A stretch of 64,000 bases of DNA, taken from NCBI RefSeq assembly GCF_052324685.1, contig NC_135220.1, positions 615,828-679,827 of the forward strand. The letters are read 5' to 3'. Below the pieces are notes generated by a model. The model saw only the letters and a list, made by a program, of their open reading frames with translations. It ran no database searches and had not been told where the DNA came from. Made by a program: the position numbers and the translations under genes. Numbering within the stretch: the stretch's first letter is position 1; each line of letters starts with the position of its first letter. The stretch comes from Brachyhypopomus gauderio. Lineage: Eukaryota > Chordata > Actinopteri > Gymnotiformes > Hypopomidae. Of this stretch, positions 21,701-33,346 are shown one piece after another.

Positions 21701-24700
21701 CGACCAGGATTCCTTCCCCTCCCCCACCACCTCAGACTATGAGGAGGACCGCTACGAAGGCAGGAGGCAGGTTTATGAGGACTACAGGGACCCTGGCGGA
21801 CGGGGGCCTCTACCACGCCTTCCTCGTGAGCTGACCCCCCGGAGCGTCGTCCATCGGGACCGCGGAAGCTCGGCGAGCTTCAGCGGCAGGGCGGGGCCTT
21901 CCACGGGGGGGTGGGGCGACGTCGTTAAGCTCATTAAGAACGACATGAGCGAGCAGGGCTACCTTAGTCACACCTCGGAGGAAGATCTCTTCGAGCCTGT
22001 CTACAGGCTGGAGAGGATTCTCAGAGGACCGCAGCAGCAGAACGGCGGGCAGGGGAAGAGGCTTCACCGGCATCACAGCGCGCACGAGGGCCACGGCAGA
22101 ACGCAGCACGGTGCGCAGGCCTGCAGGGCCGAGAGCTTCAGGGCCTCGGAGGATGGGGAGAGCAGGAGAGTGAGGCACTGCAGCAGGAGCTGTAGGGACT
22201 CCAGGCCGGGAGACGCCAGGAGACGCGTCCGCTTCCAGGACGACGGGAGGCGTCCTGGCGATAACGGCGCGAGCCGGCGGGACCCTGAGGCAAACCATGC
22301 TGGAAGCCAGGAGCGAGAGGTGTGGAGTCGTACTGTGAGTTCTTACCCGGTATCGGGTGAACTTTGTCGCAATCGGACATACCGCGCTGTCGCCGACGGT
22401 GTCCCCTACCAGCTGGAACGGGCGAGGCGTGTCTATCAAGACGAGAACGGGAGAGAGTCTGTCCGTGTGGCCAACAGGACTCGGTGCCACGGAGAGGCCC
22501 ATCAGGCTAACCGAGTCGGGCCCTTTGCAAACTCCCCCCGGCAGGAGTCGAGGCTCAAACAGGGGGAGGAGGAGGGGCCTAGTGGGCCCAGAGGGCGGGG
22601 CAGGTGGGAAGAAGGGGCCGGCAAGGCTCGTGGAGAGACGATGCGCCGAGTTCACTCCCTCAGAGAGGAGGGGAGGTGGGAACCGAGGGCGGAGGGCAGA
22701 CGTCACCGCAGCGCTCTCGCTGGGAGGCGCACCTCACGCGAGCCTTGGCAAGGTCACTGGGAAGAAACGTCGACTACCGAAGATGAGGAAGACGAGGAGG
22801 TGGAGAGGAGGAGGAGGAGGAGGAGGAGGAAGGTGGAGAAGCGTGTACGGGTTCTCCCTCAGCGCAGCCTCAGCTTGTGGTACAGTGGGCGCCCTCCTGG
22901 AGCAGGTAACAAAGTCCTCCTCCCCCCCCTCCGCCGAACTGTGGTGTGACTACAGTCTAGAGCATTCTCACTCCGTTCCTCTCAATCATCTCCAATCAAC
23001 CAGCTCCGTCCCGACCTTTTGCTCACGCTCCCCCACCCCGACGATTTTGTGGGTGGTCCTTGACTACCTTCCTTCTTTCATTGACGGCATTATGAGTAAT
23101 AACCGCCTATGCCTGGTGACCTTATCTTCTTATCTTTTTCTGCTCTAGCTGTGCAGTGACTGCCTTTTCTTCACAGGTCTGTGGTCCTCTGTGATTGTGA
23201 CTCTTATTTTGGTGATTTAAAATATTTCATTTCTATCTTTGATTCAGAAGATCTCCTCTCATTTGTTTATGGTAGTAATTGACACTTTGGTATGAGAGGT
23301 ATGACCCCATGCCAAACCCCTGACCCCCAGCCGCCGTTAACTGGAACCACAGCAGGTGGTGTTGTGCCGGTGATGTCCACAGGTCCCGGGACACGCCCTG
23401 TCCTCCTCCCAGCCAGGCTGTCCTTGACGCTGGTGTCTCCCACAGGGTATGGGCTGCAGAGAACCAGAGCCACACTGGACTTGGGTGAGCTGGAGCAGGT
23501 TCTGCTGGATGAGGAACTGGCCCACAGGCTACAAGCAGAAGAGGAGCAATCCATCAGAAGGGTGAGGGCCTTCCACCAGAATCCAGTCACACCAGAAACC
23601 GAGATTTCCCCGGCAAGCAACGTCTCGTGCTAATCCTTCACACCCTGTGACCTACAGACCTGCAATTGGTATAGTGTAGTGGGCAACAGTGCCATCTGTC
23701 CTGTGTTGACTCCTAAAGCTACATTCACCTGCCCCTGCAAAGTGGCTCTTTGTGCCAGATGCATAAAATGTAAATGTAACAATTGTTCCCCTTGATTTGC
23801 CGTTGTTCTCAGCGTCCTCCATCAGCCGCTCCTTCCCAGAGTCATTACCCAGAAGGAGACTTCACGGTTGCACAGGTGGCTCAGGATGAGGTAGGAGAAG
23901 GTGGAGTTTTCCCGGGTCTGCTGCTGACCGTCCGCACGCTGTGGCCTTGCTCACCGTTGTAGCGTCTTCGTTTCAGGAACTTGCACACTACATGCAGAAG
24001 CAAGAGATACGGGCCAAACGACGGTCCGGGGACCTGGACGACCGCGGCGATGGTGGTTGGGAAGACGGGGACGTGACCGATCCGTACGAGGAGGGAGCCG
24101 ACTTTGACAGACAGGTACCGCTGCCCTACTGTGCCCAGTCATGCGTGCAGACAGCCGCGGTGATGCCACGCCTTCCAGAGGAATCCACACCACTCGTACA
24201 AGTCATCCACACGCCTCTTAGAATTACTCATTCTGAGGAAAGGCTTTGGGTCATGATTTAAGGCATTAAAAAGAGGAAACGCATTTGTATCCCAAAGATC
24301 CTGTTTCCTTTCAAGCGTGACGAACTGTGTGGCGTGTCTAAAACTTCAATGTGCTGAGGCATTTTGCTAAACCAGTCGTCGGGGAAACGTTAAATAACAT
24401 GTGGGAGGGCTTAGTGACGGTGACTAAGCCACCAGACTGGATCTTTTCAGTCTTTTAACTGCTGCAAAAATCAAACTGTCCACTTTATTTTAAGTTAACC
24501 TTTTAAGTTCAACTTTTTCACACCAATGATACATACAGGTCTACTTCCTGTTCCCCACATATTTAAGAAATAAAACGGCTAATGTTTCCTCCAAGTGTAG
24601 CTGAAGCTGTTTTTATTTATTTATTTATTAATCATTAGCATTACCAAAAATAGTAATACTGCTATGCTGCTCTCAATGCGGCTACATCCCAAAGCGCATG

Positions 24701-25241
24701 TTTATTTTCAGATGTTTATATTCCGTGGTATTTGACTCTACGCTTGTATGCCAAACGCAGAGAGACCGGCTGGGTTCGGAGGGACTTCTGTCTCCACGAG
24801 AGGCGTGCTCCCCACAGTTCCCGCCTCCTAGCCCCACCGCCATGGCAACGTAAGTCCCCATAGTCCCATCACTTCTAAACCACTTTGCCTGCTGAAGTGG
24901 CTCCTCAAACTTGCAATGTTGTCCCAGGCATCAGCAGCAGTTCAGGAATGTTGCAGAAGATCTGGACCCAACCTTCCAAAGGAAGGAGAATGCCCAGACA
25001 GGACGGAGTGTTCCCGGTACAGCGCTTATTGCATTCGGTCCCCTGGACTGTATGAAATACCTCCTGCTTCTGTCCAGTCTGGTGGTGAACAAGATATTCT
25101 GTGTTTGCAGGCCCCTGCCCACTACAGACCCCTCCTGCGTTTGTAGCACCCACAAAGAGGCACAGTGACAAGCCGGCATGTGTGAAGCCCAGAGAGAAAA
25201 AGGAGGCAGCAAAACTGAAGGAGAGCTGTAAGCAGCAGTGA
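9160..25241 (+). CDS. ccdc50: Coiled-coil domain-containing protein 50 (Ymer), long form
   Basis: CCDC50/Ymer is a cytosolic, tyrosine-phosphorylated, ubiquitin-binding adaptor of EGFR and NF-kB signalling. Twelve coding exons: 9160-9208, 14951-15013, 15955-16084, 16699-16789, 20327-20405, 21619-22905, 23446-23561, 23813-23890, 23977-24114, 24761-24849, 24928-25016, 25111-25241. All splice sites are GT-AG, phases agree, and the CDS is 2340 nt (779 aa). The N terminus ([16 protein letters not shown], then [17 protein letters not shown]) matches human CCDC50 closely, followed by the [18 protein letters not shown] coiled coil. Ubiquitin-binding (MIU-like) helices are [16 protein letters not shown] and [15 protein letters not shown]. 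Exon 6 (429 codons) is Arg/Glu/Ser-rich and corresponds in position to the alternative exon 6 of the human long isoform; its length is a multiple of three with phase 1 on both sides, so skipping keeps frame. Confidence 0.93.
9618..9662 (+). repeat. Short telomere-like TTAGGG stretch
   Basis: An imperfect GGGTTAGGG run of about 40 bases in ccdc50 intron 1 (GTCAGGGTTAGGGTTGGG followed by TTAGGGTCGGG). It is too short and degenerate to be a functional telomere. Confidence 0.5.
12001..12066 (+). repeat. (GT)33 microsatellite
   Basis: A perfect GT dinucleotide run in ccdc50 intron 1. Confidence 0.98.
13256..14250 (+). repeat. Dispersed teleost repeat(s), unclassified
   Basis: The left part (about 13256-13345, with GTTTATTTGTCACATACATG) and the right part (about 14040-14235, with CTAGGGAGTTTTTCCTTGCC and GTAAAGCTGCTTTGTGACAA) both resemble sequences scattered through fish genomes. 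The right part has a second copy on the opposite strand at 61345-61560, which shows that it is dispersed. Whether left and right belong to one element is not clear; C-rich runs lie between them. Confidence 0.6.
16101..16137 (+). repeat. (CA)n microsatellite next to the ccdc50 exon 3 donor
   Basis: A CA run of 37 bases preceded by a run of nine C, starting 16 bases after the exon 3 splice donor at 16085. Confidence 0.97.
17029..17480 (+). repeat. Compound GT microsatellite and G-rich minisatellite
   Basis: Blocks of (GT)n separated by GGCAAGCGGGG-type spacers (17031-17240) pass into an array of GAGGGCGTGCGTGT-type units and GGGCGGGCGGGCG tracts (17241-17480). It is in ccdc50 intron 4. Open frames on both strands here are only the repeat being read and are not genes. 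Confidence 0.97.
18662..18820 (+). repeat. (CT)n / (CTTT)n polypyrimidine tract
   Basis: A CT dinucleotide run interrupted by TTACACACT units, ending in CTTT tetranucleotides; ccdc50 intron 4. Confidence 0.97.
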
Positions 25242-25446
25242 TGTTGACCCCATCGGTGTCCTCGCACGCCTGATAACACAGAACACAGCAATGCAAATAC
25301 ACGCATCCGCCACCACCAGCAGATATGAACATTCCAGTGCTGTAATGGGTCAAGACATTACTTCCACTTTCTCTGGTAGGTACAGGGTCTGTTTATTTCC
25401 AAGGTAATGCAGTCAGCACCACAAGCAAGTTCCAGTAGTAGTGTGT

Positions 25447-25452
25447 CAATAA
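25447..25452 (+). terminator. ccdc50: Candidate ccdc50 poly(A) signal
   Basis: AATAAA 206 bases past the ccdc50 stop, followed within about 50 bases by a T-rich tract. An ATTAAA near 25964 is an alternative. Confidence 0.55.
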
Positions 25453-25499
25453 AGATCTTTAAATGTAATCTTCAGGAGAAATGGCATCTTCCAGTGTAC

Positions 25500-27970
25500 T
25501 TTTTTTCTTTTTCTTTTTTTCTTTTTTTTTTTTTTTTTGTTTCGTGTCAATTGTACCTGTTCCACGTTGTGCCACTGGTGCTTGGGGAGGTTGTGCAGTG
25601 CTGATGGGATTGTTACAACTTCTTCCTCTTGGGAAGAAATCAAGTTTTGAGAAATGAAAACTGACCCACATCTGTCACATGTGGGTGTTTAACAAAGTTG
25701 CATTCTCTCAAATTCCCAGTGTAATTAAAAAGGAATTTTCTTGGACCAGTTTTCTGGTGAGTTTCTTCATGTACCTTTTGTGCATAGTTTAAGCAGCTTT
25801 TTCCATTTCCACATTCATTCGGTCCTCTTTGCAGGAATTATTTTTGTATATACTATAGAGTAACATTTACATATTTGACTTCTTGTACATTCTCTTTTTT
25901 CATGTTTGACACAAACAGAAGAAAGCCTGCAAACTGTGCTGTCATTTGTGCTAAAATAGAGCATTAAAATATTTCTTGTGTCTCACCAACTGCAGAACAA
26001 TCTGAATTCTGTGAATCTGAGTTCTTTTTGAAGTAGTTCTTAGTTCTCTGACCAGTTCCAGAGAACCTGACCTGGTTTAGATCTTTGCATCTGTCACCTA
26101 GAGTGTCTGGTTGAATTGTGCTGCTATGTCAAGCTGTTGTATGTAATGTACACCTAAAAGTAAAAAAAAAGTTTTGCTTTAAAGTAGGAATGACCGCTAT
26201 GCTTATATGGTTAGAGTTCATGCACATAAAGCATTTTTCTTCTGCCTTTCCACAATCATGGTGTCAATAGCTATTAGCACTTTCTGGTTTACTGCATTGT
26301 AATATGGTCTCTAGTACAGGAAAGCTGTGGGCTTCTTTCTGGTCCTCTTCATATGGTCATTTTCTAAAGAAAATGCCCGACCTTCAGGCAATACCTAGAT
26401 CCTCATCCGTCTTCTAAATAATGTGGCACTTTTTCTTACTCCCTCTCAGAAACCTTGATTCTGTTCATCACAGAGAGTAAGCGTGAGTTGTCAAATTTTC
26501 TTCCTGTTTTTTTTTTTTTTTTTTTTGGGGGGGGGGGGGGGGGGCGTTAAGAAAATCTGATGCTTTTTTTTTTTTTATACAAAACTTTATTTGACTAAGA
26601 ACAAATATTGCACACTTACATTATATAAATTATAAGATGCTTATAAAATCATAGCCTATGGTATAAAAAATAATATGTATGCATATGGTTACTGCAACAA
26701 CAACCAGATTTAAGTGTTTGGTTGAATCAAACATAAGGTGAATCACAGTGACTCTACAGTCATTGTAAATCTATGTATTTCAGACATTATTCAGACATTA
26801 TTATGGTTTTCTTTCTAAACCAAACCCCATGAGGCAGAGGATGAAGTGTTATCATTTGATGGCATATGACTCACAGCTGGCCTTTAAAATGTGACGGAGT
26901 TCTGTGACTCCCTCTGTAAACTCCCTCTGAGTCATCGGAAAGACAGAAAATTACAAAACTGCTTGGTTTCACGTTGCGTGGCAGAAGCTTGGTAGTAATC
27001 AGATTGTAGCGCTGGTCAAGCCTGACTATCTCGCATGCAGTACAGTCTACCATATCTGGCTTAAGTGTCCCTTTGTTTCCACGTTTCCCTGTGGAAATCC
27101 CTTTTGGGGAAACCCTATAAATCATGGACGTTACCATTTCCCTGTCTCGTTACAGGAATTGTAAACTTCCTTTTATGCAAAACTCAAATGCTGCATACAA
27201 TACTTTTATCCTGCAGGTCGTTTGTGCCATAGGAGTGTTCACACACAGGAGTGTTGGCTTGTGTCCAAGAGTCATGTTTGTAGCAAATGTTGCGCATTTT
27301 CAGGTATCACATTTCAGAAGTGCGTGTACAGTCATGCAGGAATAAAGGTTAATACAATATTTTTGCAAACGAAGAGACTCCCAACTTTTACGTTGTACAA
27401 AAGAGCTTCAAATTCTCATCCCATGATCAAGTTCAAGTCAGACATTGTCAGACAGTGAGACAGTTAAAGCAGGAAGTCAGGGGGGGTGGGGGGGAAGCCC
27501 ACCAGGGTATTTCAAAAAGAGGCTGTGACCTGTAAGTGTGACTCTGTAGACCGTCTCTGACTCCCACTTTGATGCAAAGTGTTGATGGCGTTTTGCTCTC
27601 CTACATTGTGAAGCAGCCTCTCTGTTTCGGGAGCTTCTTTGTGGCCAAACATTTTTTGTTGTGTGCTTTCATGTACATCACGTTCACTGTACGTCTCCCC
27701 TTTAAACCCAGTTTGTGATGTTCAGATGTTTCATGTAAACGATACAAGAACTGTGGCAAAAAGTCACTTTCCGGCAGCCCGAGTAAAACTACATTTTCAT
27801 CCTGTCGTCAACTTAAAGGTTTTTAGGCCATGATGCTGAAGGACCCGTCGTCCAAAGGTCCTTGCGTTCTCAAGTGCCACAGACATTATGTCTCACGGAG
27901 ACAGCTTCCAGCACGAGAAGTAAGTGGCCCATGAGCTCAACGTGAAGCAGGACTGGAGAAGGTAGCCAGC
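25500..27970. other. Tail-to-tail region between ccdc50 and tnfrsf9
   Basis: No coding exon is supported. The region contains T-rich and G-rich homopolymer runs (25500-25540 and 26510-26546) and presumably the 3' UTRs of the two convergent genes. A minus-strand AATAAA at 26587-26592 could end tnfrsf9 transcripts. Confidence 0.5.
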
Positions 27971-27974
27971 GATG

Positions 27975-30274
27975 TCATACTATGAGCTTGGACTCTGAGT
28001 CCTGCGTGCTGATTGACTCCGAACTACCTCCCTGTTCCTGCTCTGGCTGGTGGTAGCTGCACGATTCGTCGGGTTCCACAATCATGATGGTGAGTTCCTC
28101 TGAGAACAGAACAGAGGAACAAAAAGAATCACTCAAGACCATTGCCAGTCAGGGCAGGATGCTGGCGGGACACGAGTAGATGCGTGCGGGGTAATAGCGG
28201 TAAGACAAAGTACAGGCTGTGTTTGTACAGCTGCACAGTAGTAGACAAAGCCCTACCTTGTGGAAGGGTCTCTGTGGTTGGTTTCTCTTTCTCTCCCTTT
28301 ATTTTTCTTCTTATATACATGAGAGACAGGGATAAAGTAAACACACCAACAAACGCACCAATCCCTCCTATAAACAGTAGCCACGTCATTTCATCTGCAA
28401 AAAGACAAAGGTTTTAGTTTTAGTTTTGTTCTGGGGTTTTTTCTTCTTCTTCTTCTTTTATATTCATCAGTTAGACACTTGACATGTGTAACAGTGCTGT
28501 GATGACTCGATAAAGATGGTTTGATTTTACACCACCATAATCCGATTAACTCTCACCTTCAGGCTGTTTCTTCACCTTGTCCTCACTTATGTTAATTTCT
28601 GGAACACACAATAAAGAGAACACTGTGGACTGGGCTGTGCATCTTCACTCGTACACACTGAGACCATCACTGCTACACGGTATCCTGGATCACTGGTTTG
28701 ACGTACGTGTATGCGAGGAAAGCGACTCCATAGTAGGGGCCTGTATCCTGCTGCACTTAACGTCACTGAACGCGTCGCCTTTGTCCACAAGGACGTGTCC
28801 TTCGGGACAGCTGAAGACAGGAGAGGACATGGAAGACGATAACCAGTCAGCCAAGCTAAATCACGGACGCACAACTCGGGTTTGAAGTGTCATACAATAC
28901 GTGGTAATGCAGGGCTACCTCTTACTCCAAGGTTTACAGGCACTGTGGGTCTTGTCGTTGAATGTTCCATATGGGCATTTTCTGCAAGCACCTATGTGGA
29001 ATAACATTGATGTGTTTCTTTTAAAAGATTTCCTGAACAAGGTGAATAGCAGGACGTTTAAAGGCATTATAGTGTGACAACATTGTGGAAATTCCCTCCA
29101 TAGGTGTATCATTTGGGGACAGAGCTTACGTTTGGGTGTTGGTTCACTGCCCTTTCCACACTCTTCCACACAGAAGGTGCACTGGTCATCCCCACAGCGG
29201 AAGTTAGCCTTGCACCCACACTTTGTGTCTGTGGTAGCAGTGCAGGCCTGCACTTCAAACTGAATGCCTGTAGGAGGCGCCACAAACAGCGTTACAGTAA
29301 GCACATTGGGGTTTTTTTTCTTCTTTCCTTCCTGTACTCACTGTGGAAGATATTATCAGCATGTGGTAATTGTAGGCTCGAGAATTTAAAGGGGTGTTAG
29401 TGATAAGAGCTTCTTATGAACTGTCATATTCAAGCACACAGAAGCGTCTCGGCATGCTGAGAAGTGTAAATTGATGGGCTTACCCCAGCACTGTCTGCAC
29501 CTGGAGCAGTATTGTCTCGTGAGGTGGGTTATGTAAGTTCCATTACTACATGGGGTACAGAGCGTCTTGGGATCTCCTCCACAGGGTTTCACCATGCGGT
29601 TCCCTATAACCACAAGCTCATTTTTGGTGTCCTTATACACAAGTTGTGCATGCACCTACTGTCACGTAGAGGGCTGCCGTGAACTCTTTAAAACACTCCT
29701 GCTGTTGCCATCAGGACATTTAAAAAAAAAAAAAATTGTCATCACCTTTTACTGCATAGCTAATATGACGCACAGTGACACATCGCTGCTGTCAGCATTG
29801 TGAAATGTCATGGTGAAGTTGTGATCTTTGTAAAGACCTATTTGACTTTCTATCAAAAATCATTTTAGAAAGAACTGTGCACAAAAAAAGTTTAAAACAC
29901 TTTAGAGATTCCCATGACTTTTGGGGATTGGATTCTCCCTCACTTGGTCATGGAATTATCATGGAACCATAAAAACTTCAGATTTCTCTTTTCCACTGAA
30001 TTCCAAGTATTCAACAAACACACTACTTAGCCACAGATATAGTAAACAGCTCCTAATATGCTTAAATAAGGACCAGAGTGTTTTCTTAATCCAAGCAATT
30101 TTAAAGACCTTGGTGAACATTTGGATGCAACGTACCAGGTTTGCATTTTAGACAGCAGACAGCATCACTTCCAGACAGCTCCCAGTCATCACAGCCTTCT
30201 GATAATCCTTCAGTGGAATACAGTAGACTCAGGACGGTCATGATGTGAGTCACACTCAGGAGAATCAATTGCAT
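27975..30274 (-). CDS. tnfrsf9: TNF receptor superfamily member 9 (4-1BB / CD137)
   Basis: Type I membrane costimulatory receptor of activated lymphocytes that signals through TRAF adaptors. Exons on the minus strand: 30274-30136, 29603-29484, 29267-29130, 28991-28919, 28810-28707, 28598-28557, 28394-28257, 28099-27975. Phases agree; 879 nt, 292 aa. A signal peptide (MQLILLSVTHIMTVLSLLYS) precedes cysteine-rich domains. The segment KCGCKANFRCGDDQCTFCVE, then CPYGTFNDKTHSACKPW, aligns well with the human 4-1BB segment CDCTPGFHCLGAGCSMCE, then GTFNDQKRGICRPW, which separates it from TNFRSF4 and TNFRSF18. The transmembrane helix is about residues 210-233 (WLLFIGGIGAFVGVF...), followed by basic RRKIKGEKEK. 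The tail carries PEQE (residues 270-273), a TRAF-binding PxQE motif in the same region as the acidic TRAF motifs of human 4-1BB. It has no death domain. The exon 4 donor could also be GTAAGA six bases upstream; AG|GTAGCC was chosen because it keeps the frame. Confidence 0.92.
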
Positions 30275-30366
30275 GTCTGCTTAAAAGAAAAAGAATACAT
30301 GCCTAATACCTGATTGATCCCATAGTAAAATAAGTAGAGTAATTATGTGTCTAAATATTCCTGTAC

Positions 30367-30380
30367 TGTGTGTGTGTGTG

Positions 30381-30422
<42 letters not shown>

Positions 30423-30433
30423 CACACACACAC
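30367..30433. repeat. GT-AT-AC compound palindromic microsatellite
   Basis: A (TG)n block passes into (TA)n and then (CA)n, making a self-complementary run that can fold into a hairpin, just upstream of tnfrsf9 exon 1. Confidence 0.95.
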
Positions 30434-30571
30434 TATTATATAATGAGAGAGAGAGTAAGATAGTTATTAGATTTTTTTTTCAGTTTATTTTATAGTGAAT
30501 TGGCTTACAGTAACAATTGCAGATCCTAACTTAGTCTCATTAAATGTGAAATGACAAAAACGTTGCCTTAC

Positions 30572-30630
30572 TTGTGCTGTGAGCAGGTGGGGGTCTTCAC
30601 TGAAGATGGAACCGCAGCTCAGTAGTGACA
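30572..30630 (-). other. tnfrsf9: Possible 5' non-coding exon of tnfrsf9
   Basis: On the minus strand this segment ends GCACAA|GTAAGG (donor at 30571-30570), about 300 bases upstream of the start codon. The upstream boundary is not defined. Confidence 0.35.
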
Positions 30631-30631
30631 C

Positions 30632-30701
30632 TGAGTCAGTGCTGTGGAGGAGCACTCTTAAACCCCAAGGGGAGGAGCTTCAGCCTGGGGCTGTTGAGTC
30701 A
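30632..30701 (-). promoter_or_regulatory. tnfrsf9: Two AP-1 consensus sites upstream of tnfrsf9
   Basis: Perfect TGAGTCA heptamers at 30632-30638 and 30695-30701 lie just upstream of, or at, the putative first exon, with a TTTAAGAG TATA-like word between them on the minus strand. 4-1BB is an activation-induced gene, and AP-1 control would fit. Sequence match only. Confidence 0.4.
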
Positions 30702-30720
30702 CATTAATAGACTAAACAAG

Positions 30721-30721
<1 letters not shown>

Positions 30722-30811
<90 letters not shown>
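30722..30811 (+). repeat. (GT)45 microsatellite
   Basis: One of the longest perfect dinucleotide runs in the window, upstream of tnfrsf9. Confidence 0.98.
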
Positions 30812-30812
<1 letters not shown>

Positions 30813-30819
30813 AGGCAGA

Positions 30820-33335
30820 TCCAGGGTCATGCTCTGCTCATGGGATCCTTGCACTTATATCCTTAATGTTAAGAAAGTAATTTTACTGCTGTTTCTCCAA
30901 CACTATGTTACTATGTTACTATGGGCACTGGAATGACTTCTGTAGTCCAAGCAAGTGATTTGCACTTTTTTCATTTTCGATCACCTGCTGTACATCAGAG
31001 ATTTGCTGTGAGTTCTGGATTGTAGCCTAACCACTGAAACACTTAACCACTAATCATGTGTACTGTACCCTTAGTGGGCCGCTTTGGGTGAAGTATAATG
31101 TCATCACTCTCACTTCTTATTATCTCCGATCTCAAGCAAAGCATTACATTTCCAACTGTATTCATACTAGGAACAATGACATGTAATCTGCATCTATCCA
31201 GTAGCCATACCAATAAATTGAAGCAACAGATTCTCACTGTCGGTGTCAAAGAGGTATGCAGTCGGCTGCTTTAATTCATGCATAAAGCAAAGTCATGTCA
31301 AGTTTGCATGAGATCAAATGTATTTGACAGTGTATGCAGGACGTAAGGTGTCCTGAGGATTTGAAAACAGGATTTGAAAACAGTGATTTGTGTTTATTTT
31401 AACTTCATCTAAAGGAACAATGACATATTTTAGGAATTACAGTTTAAAAAAAAACAACCAAACCCAGACACTCAAAGCAATGAACATGCATGGTCCCAGT
31501 GGTCCCAGTAGGAGAGACACTTTGCACTGGTGTAAAACTCTCTTTGCCTCAGGGTTAGTGTGGTCCATGAGTTTCTATCAGAACCATAAATGGGAAATGG
31601 CTACTGTAATCTAGTACACTCCAGAACGATCTAAACTAATGGAAGAAGGATGATGAAATCTGTTAAGCTATGGGGAGTATGACAAGGTTGAAAAAAGGCT
31701 TCCATGTGTTATGTATTCATTTCTGTGCCTGTTTGCAGTGATCACATTTAAAAACCCATATGAGAAGTTGGAACAGAATATGACCGATAATAACCTCTTT
31801 CTCTATTCTGAAATGGTATGTTAATATCAAAAAACTTCAAGTTCCCTGCAAAACCAAACAGCAAAAATTTTCACTGGAGATACCCTTAAAAATAGTCAAG
31901 GTGCTATAAAGCTTTCATGTAAAATGAAACCAAAACATAGCATTAGCATGTCTGAATGCTAGAGGCTTCTGGATTGTTCCGGAACATTTGCTCTGATTTA
32001 TCTGATTTTTTTTGGCGTTCTCGTGAGTTTCCAAATGCATGCCATGCTCATGAGTTTCCAAATGTTTGTACAAATGCCTTGAATGCATATACCCTCTCAT
32101 TAAAGTGAAAGGTTGCAAGCCATTATCTCAAAACTTCCAAATACTTCCAAAGAATTGTACAATTCTGGGTTTTGTTACATGCTGTGTATGCGTATCATGC
32201 TGTCTCATGTTTGGTCATCCTTCGTGGTGTTATAAGCCACATTGGTAATCACCAGAGTTTCCATTTAGCTGGCTGATCAAGTGTGAGTGAATCACCACAC
32301 TACAACTGATATCCTGTTCTGATATCAAAACCAGGAACTATCATGTAAATGTAAAAGATGCACAGATGCTCTGCGAGTCAAATGTGTGTGGACTCGTCTG
32401 TTGGTTTCTTGTGCTGCATCTTTCTGTGAAGAACGCCACCAACATCGATCTGAAAAGGGGACGTTGAACCCCAGCCAAGACGAGCACCTCATCTGACTGG
32501 CATTCTTCTTTTAAAAGATTGCTCCTTAGTTTCCTTACAAAATTCTATTATGTAAACTACATATGCTGCGATTCTATTTATTTATTTTATTACCGTGTGT
32601 CATGCGAGAACAGATATAGTTCCCATGGTCTCTTAGCCAGTGTTTGCTTAGCACACACTCCCACAAATGCAGCCCACAATGACGTTCTGACTAGTTGCGG
32701 TGACATCATTACCGCCCCACCCCCCAACGCACCTCATGTCATTGATCAGGTTTCACACGCCCACTCATTGGCCAGGTTTCTTATCAGTCACAAACTCTAC
32801 AAAGAGCTGCACTTTTAGTGGCTTTTTAATATTTAATATTTGCATCTGACTTGGTCAAACTGAAACTACACACTCCCTGAAATAACAAAATGTAGGTCAT
32901 TGTCATACTTCTGTTTTTTATCGTCTGAAGTCTTATTCTGAGACGAAGAAAGGCAGGAAAGCTTTGGTTCAGGTTTAAGTGTTTGGCTTGTGATAGTTCA
33001 CTTCCTTCACAGGGTGTGTGTGGCATATGCTACAACAAGCTCTATCAAACACATTTCCAGAGAGTAATACTATAAAGATGTTACTCAGAAAGCGAAATGT
33101 CAAACAAAAATAAGAATGTGACTTGGATACTTGCACTGTAGTTGTTCAGTGGTCATTACGTGAACTGTAAACGCTAGACAAGCGTGTTGTGTGACGTAAC
33201 AGCATAGCTCCCTTCAACACATGGTTCATCTTCCTTTTATATACACTGGACCTGTTTTAATGTTATGCACAAACCCTTTAATCACTTAATACTGACCACG
33301 TTTCTCACACAAATGCACATTGCAATCAATCTCAA
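30820..33335. other. tnfrsf9-dvl1 intergenic region with no recognised gene
   Basis: AT-rich DNA with no exon-like segment or repeat array that I can support on either strand. Confidence 0.5.
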
Positions 33336-33340
33336 ATATC

Positions 33341-33346
33341 TTTATT
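33341..33346 (-). terminator. dvl1: Candidate dvl1 poly(A) signal (distal)
   Basis: TTTATT reads AATAAA on the minus strand, 1.4 kb past the dvl1 stop. A nearer AATAAA is at 33917-33922. The stretch between these and 34757 is presumably the 3' UTR and includes a (GT)/(AC) run near 33950-33994. Confidence 0.4.

Noticed and set aside
21810-22706. 298-codon open frame antisense to ccdc50 exon 6
   Set aside because: GC-rich shadow of a well-supported exon; no splice or domain evidence.
27975-30274. Identification as TNFRSF4 or TNFRSF18, which neighbour DVL1 in human
   Set aside because: The cysteine pattern and the GTFND...CKPW segment match 4-1BB, and synteny with uts2 fits TNFRSF9.
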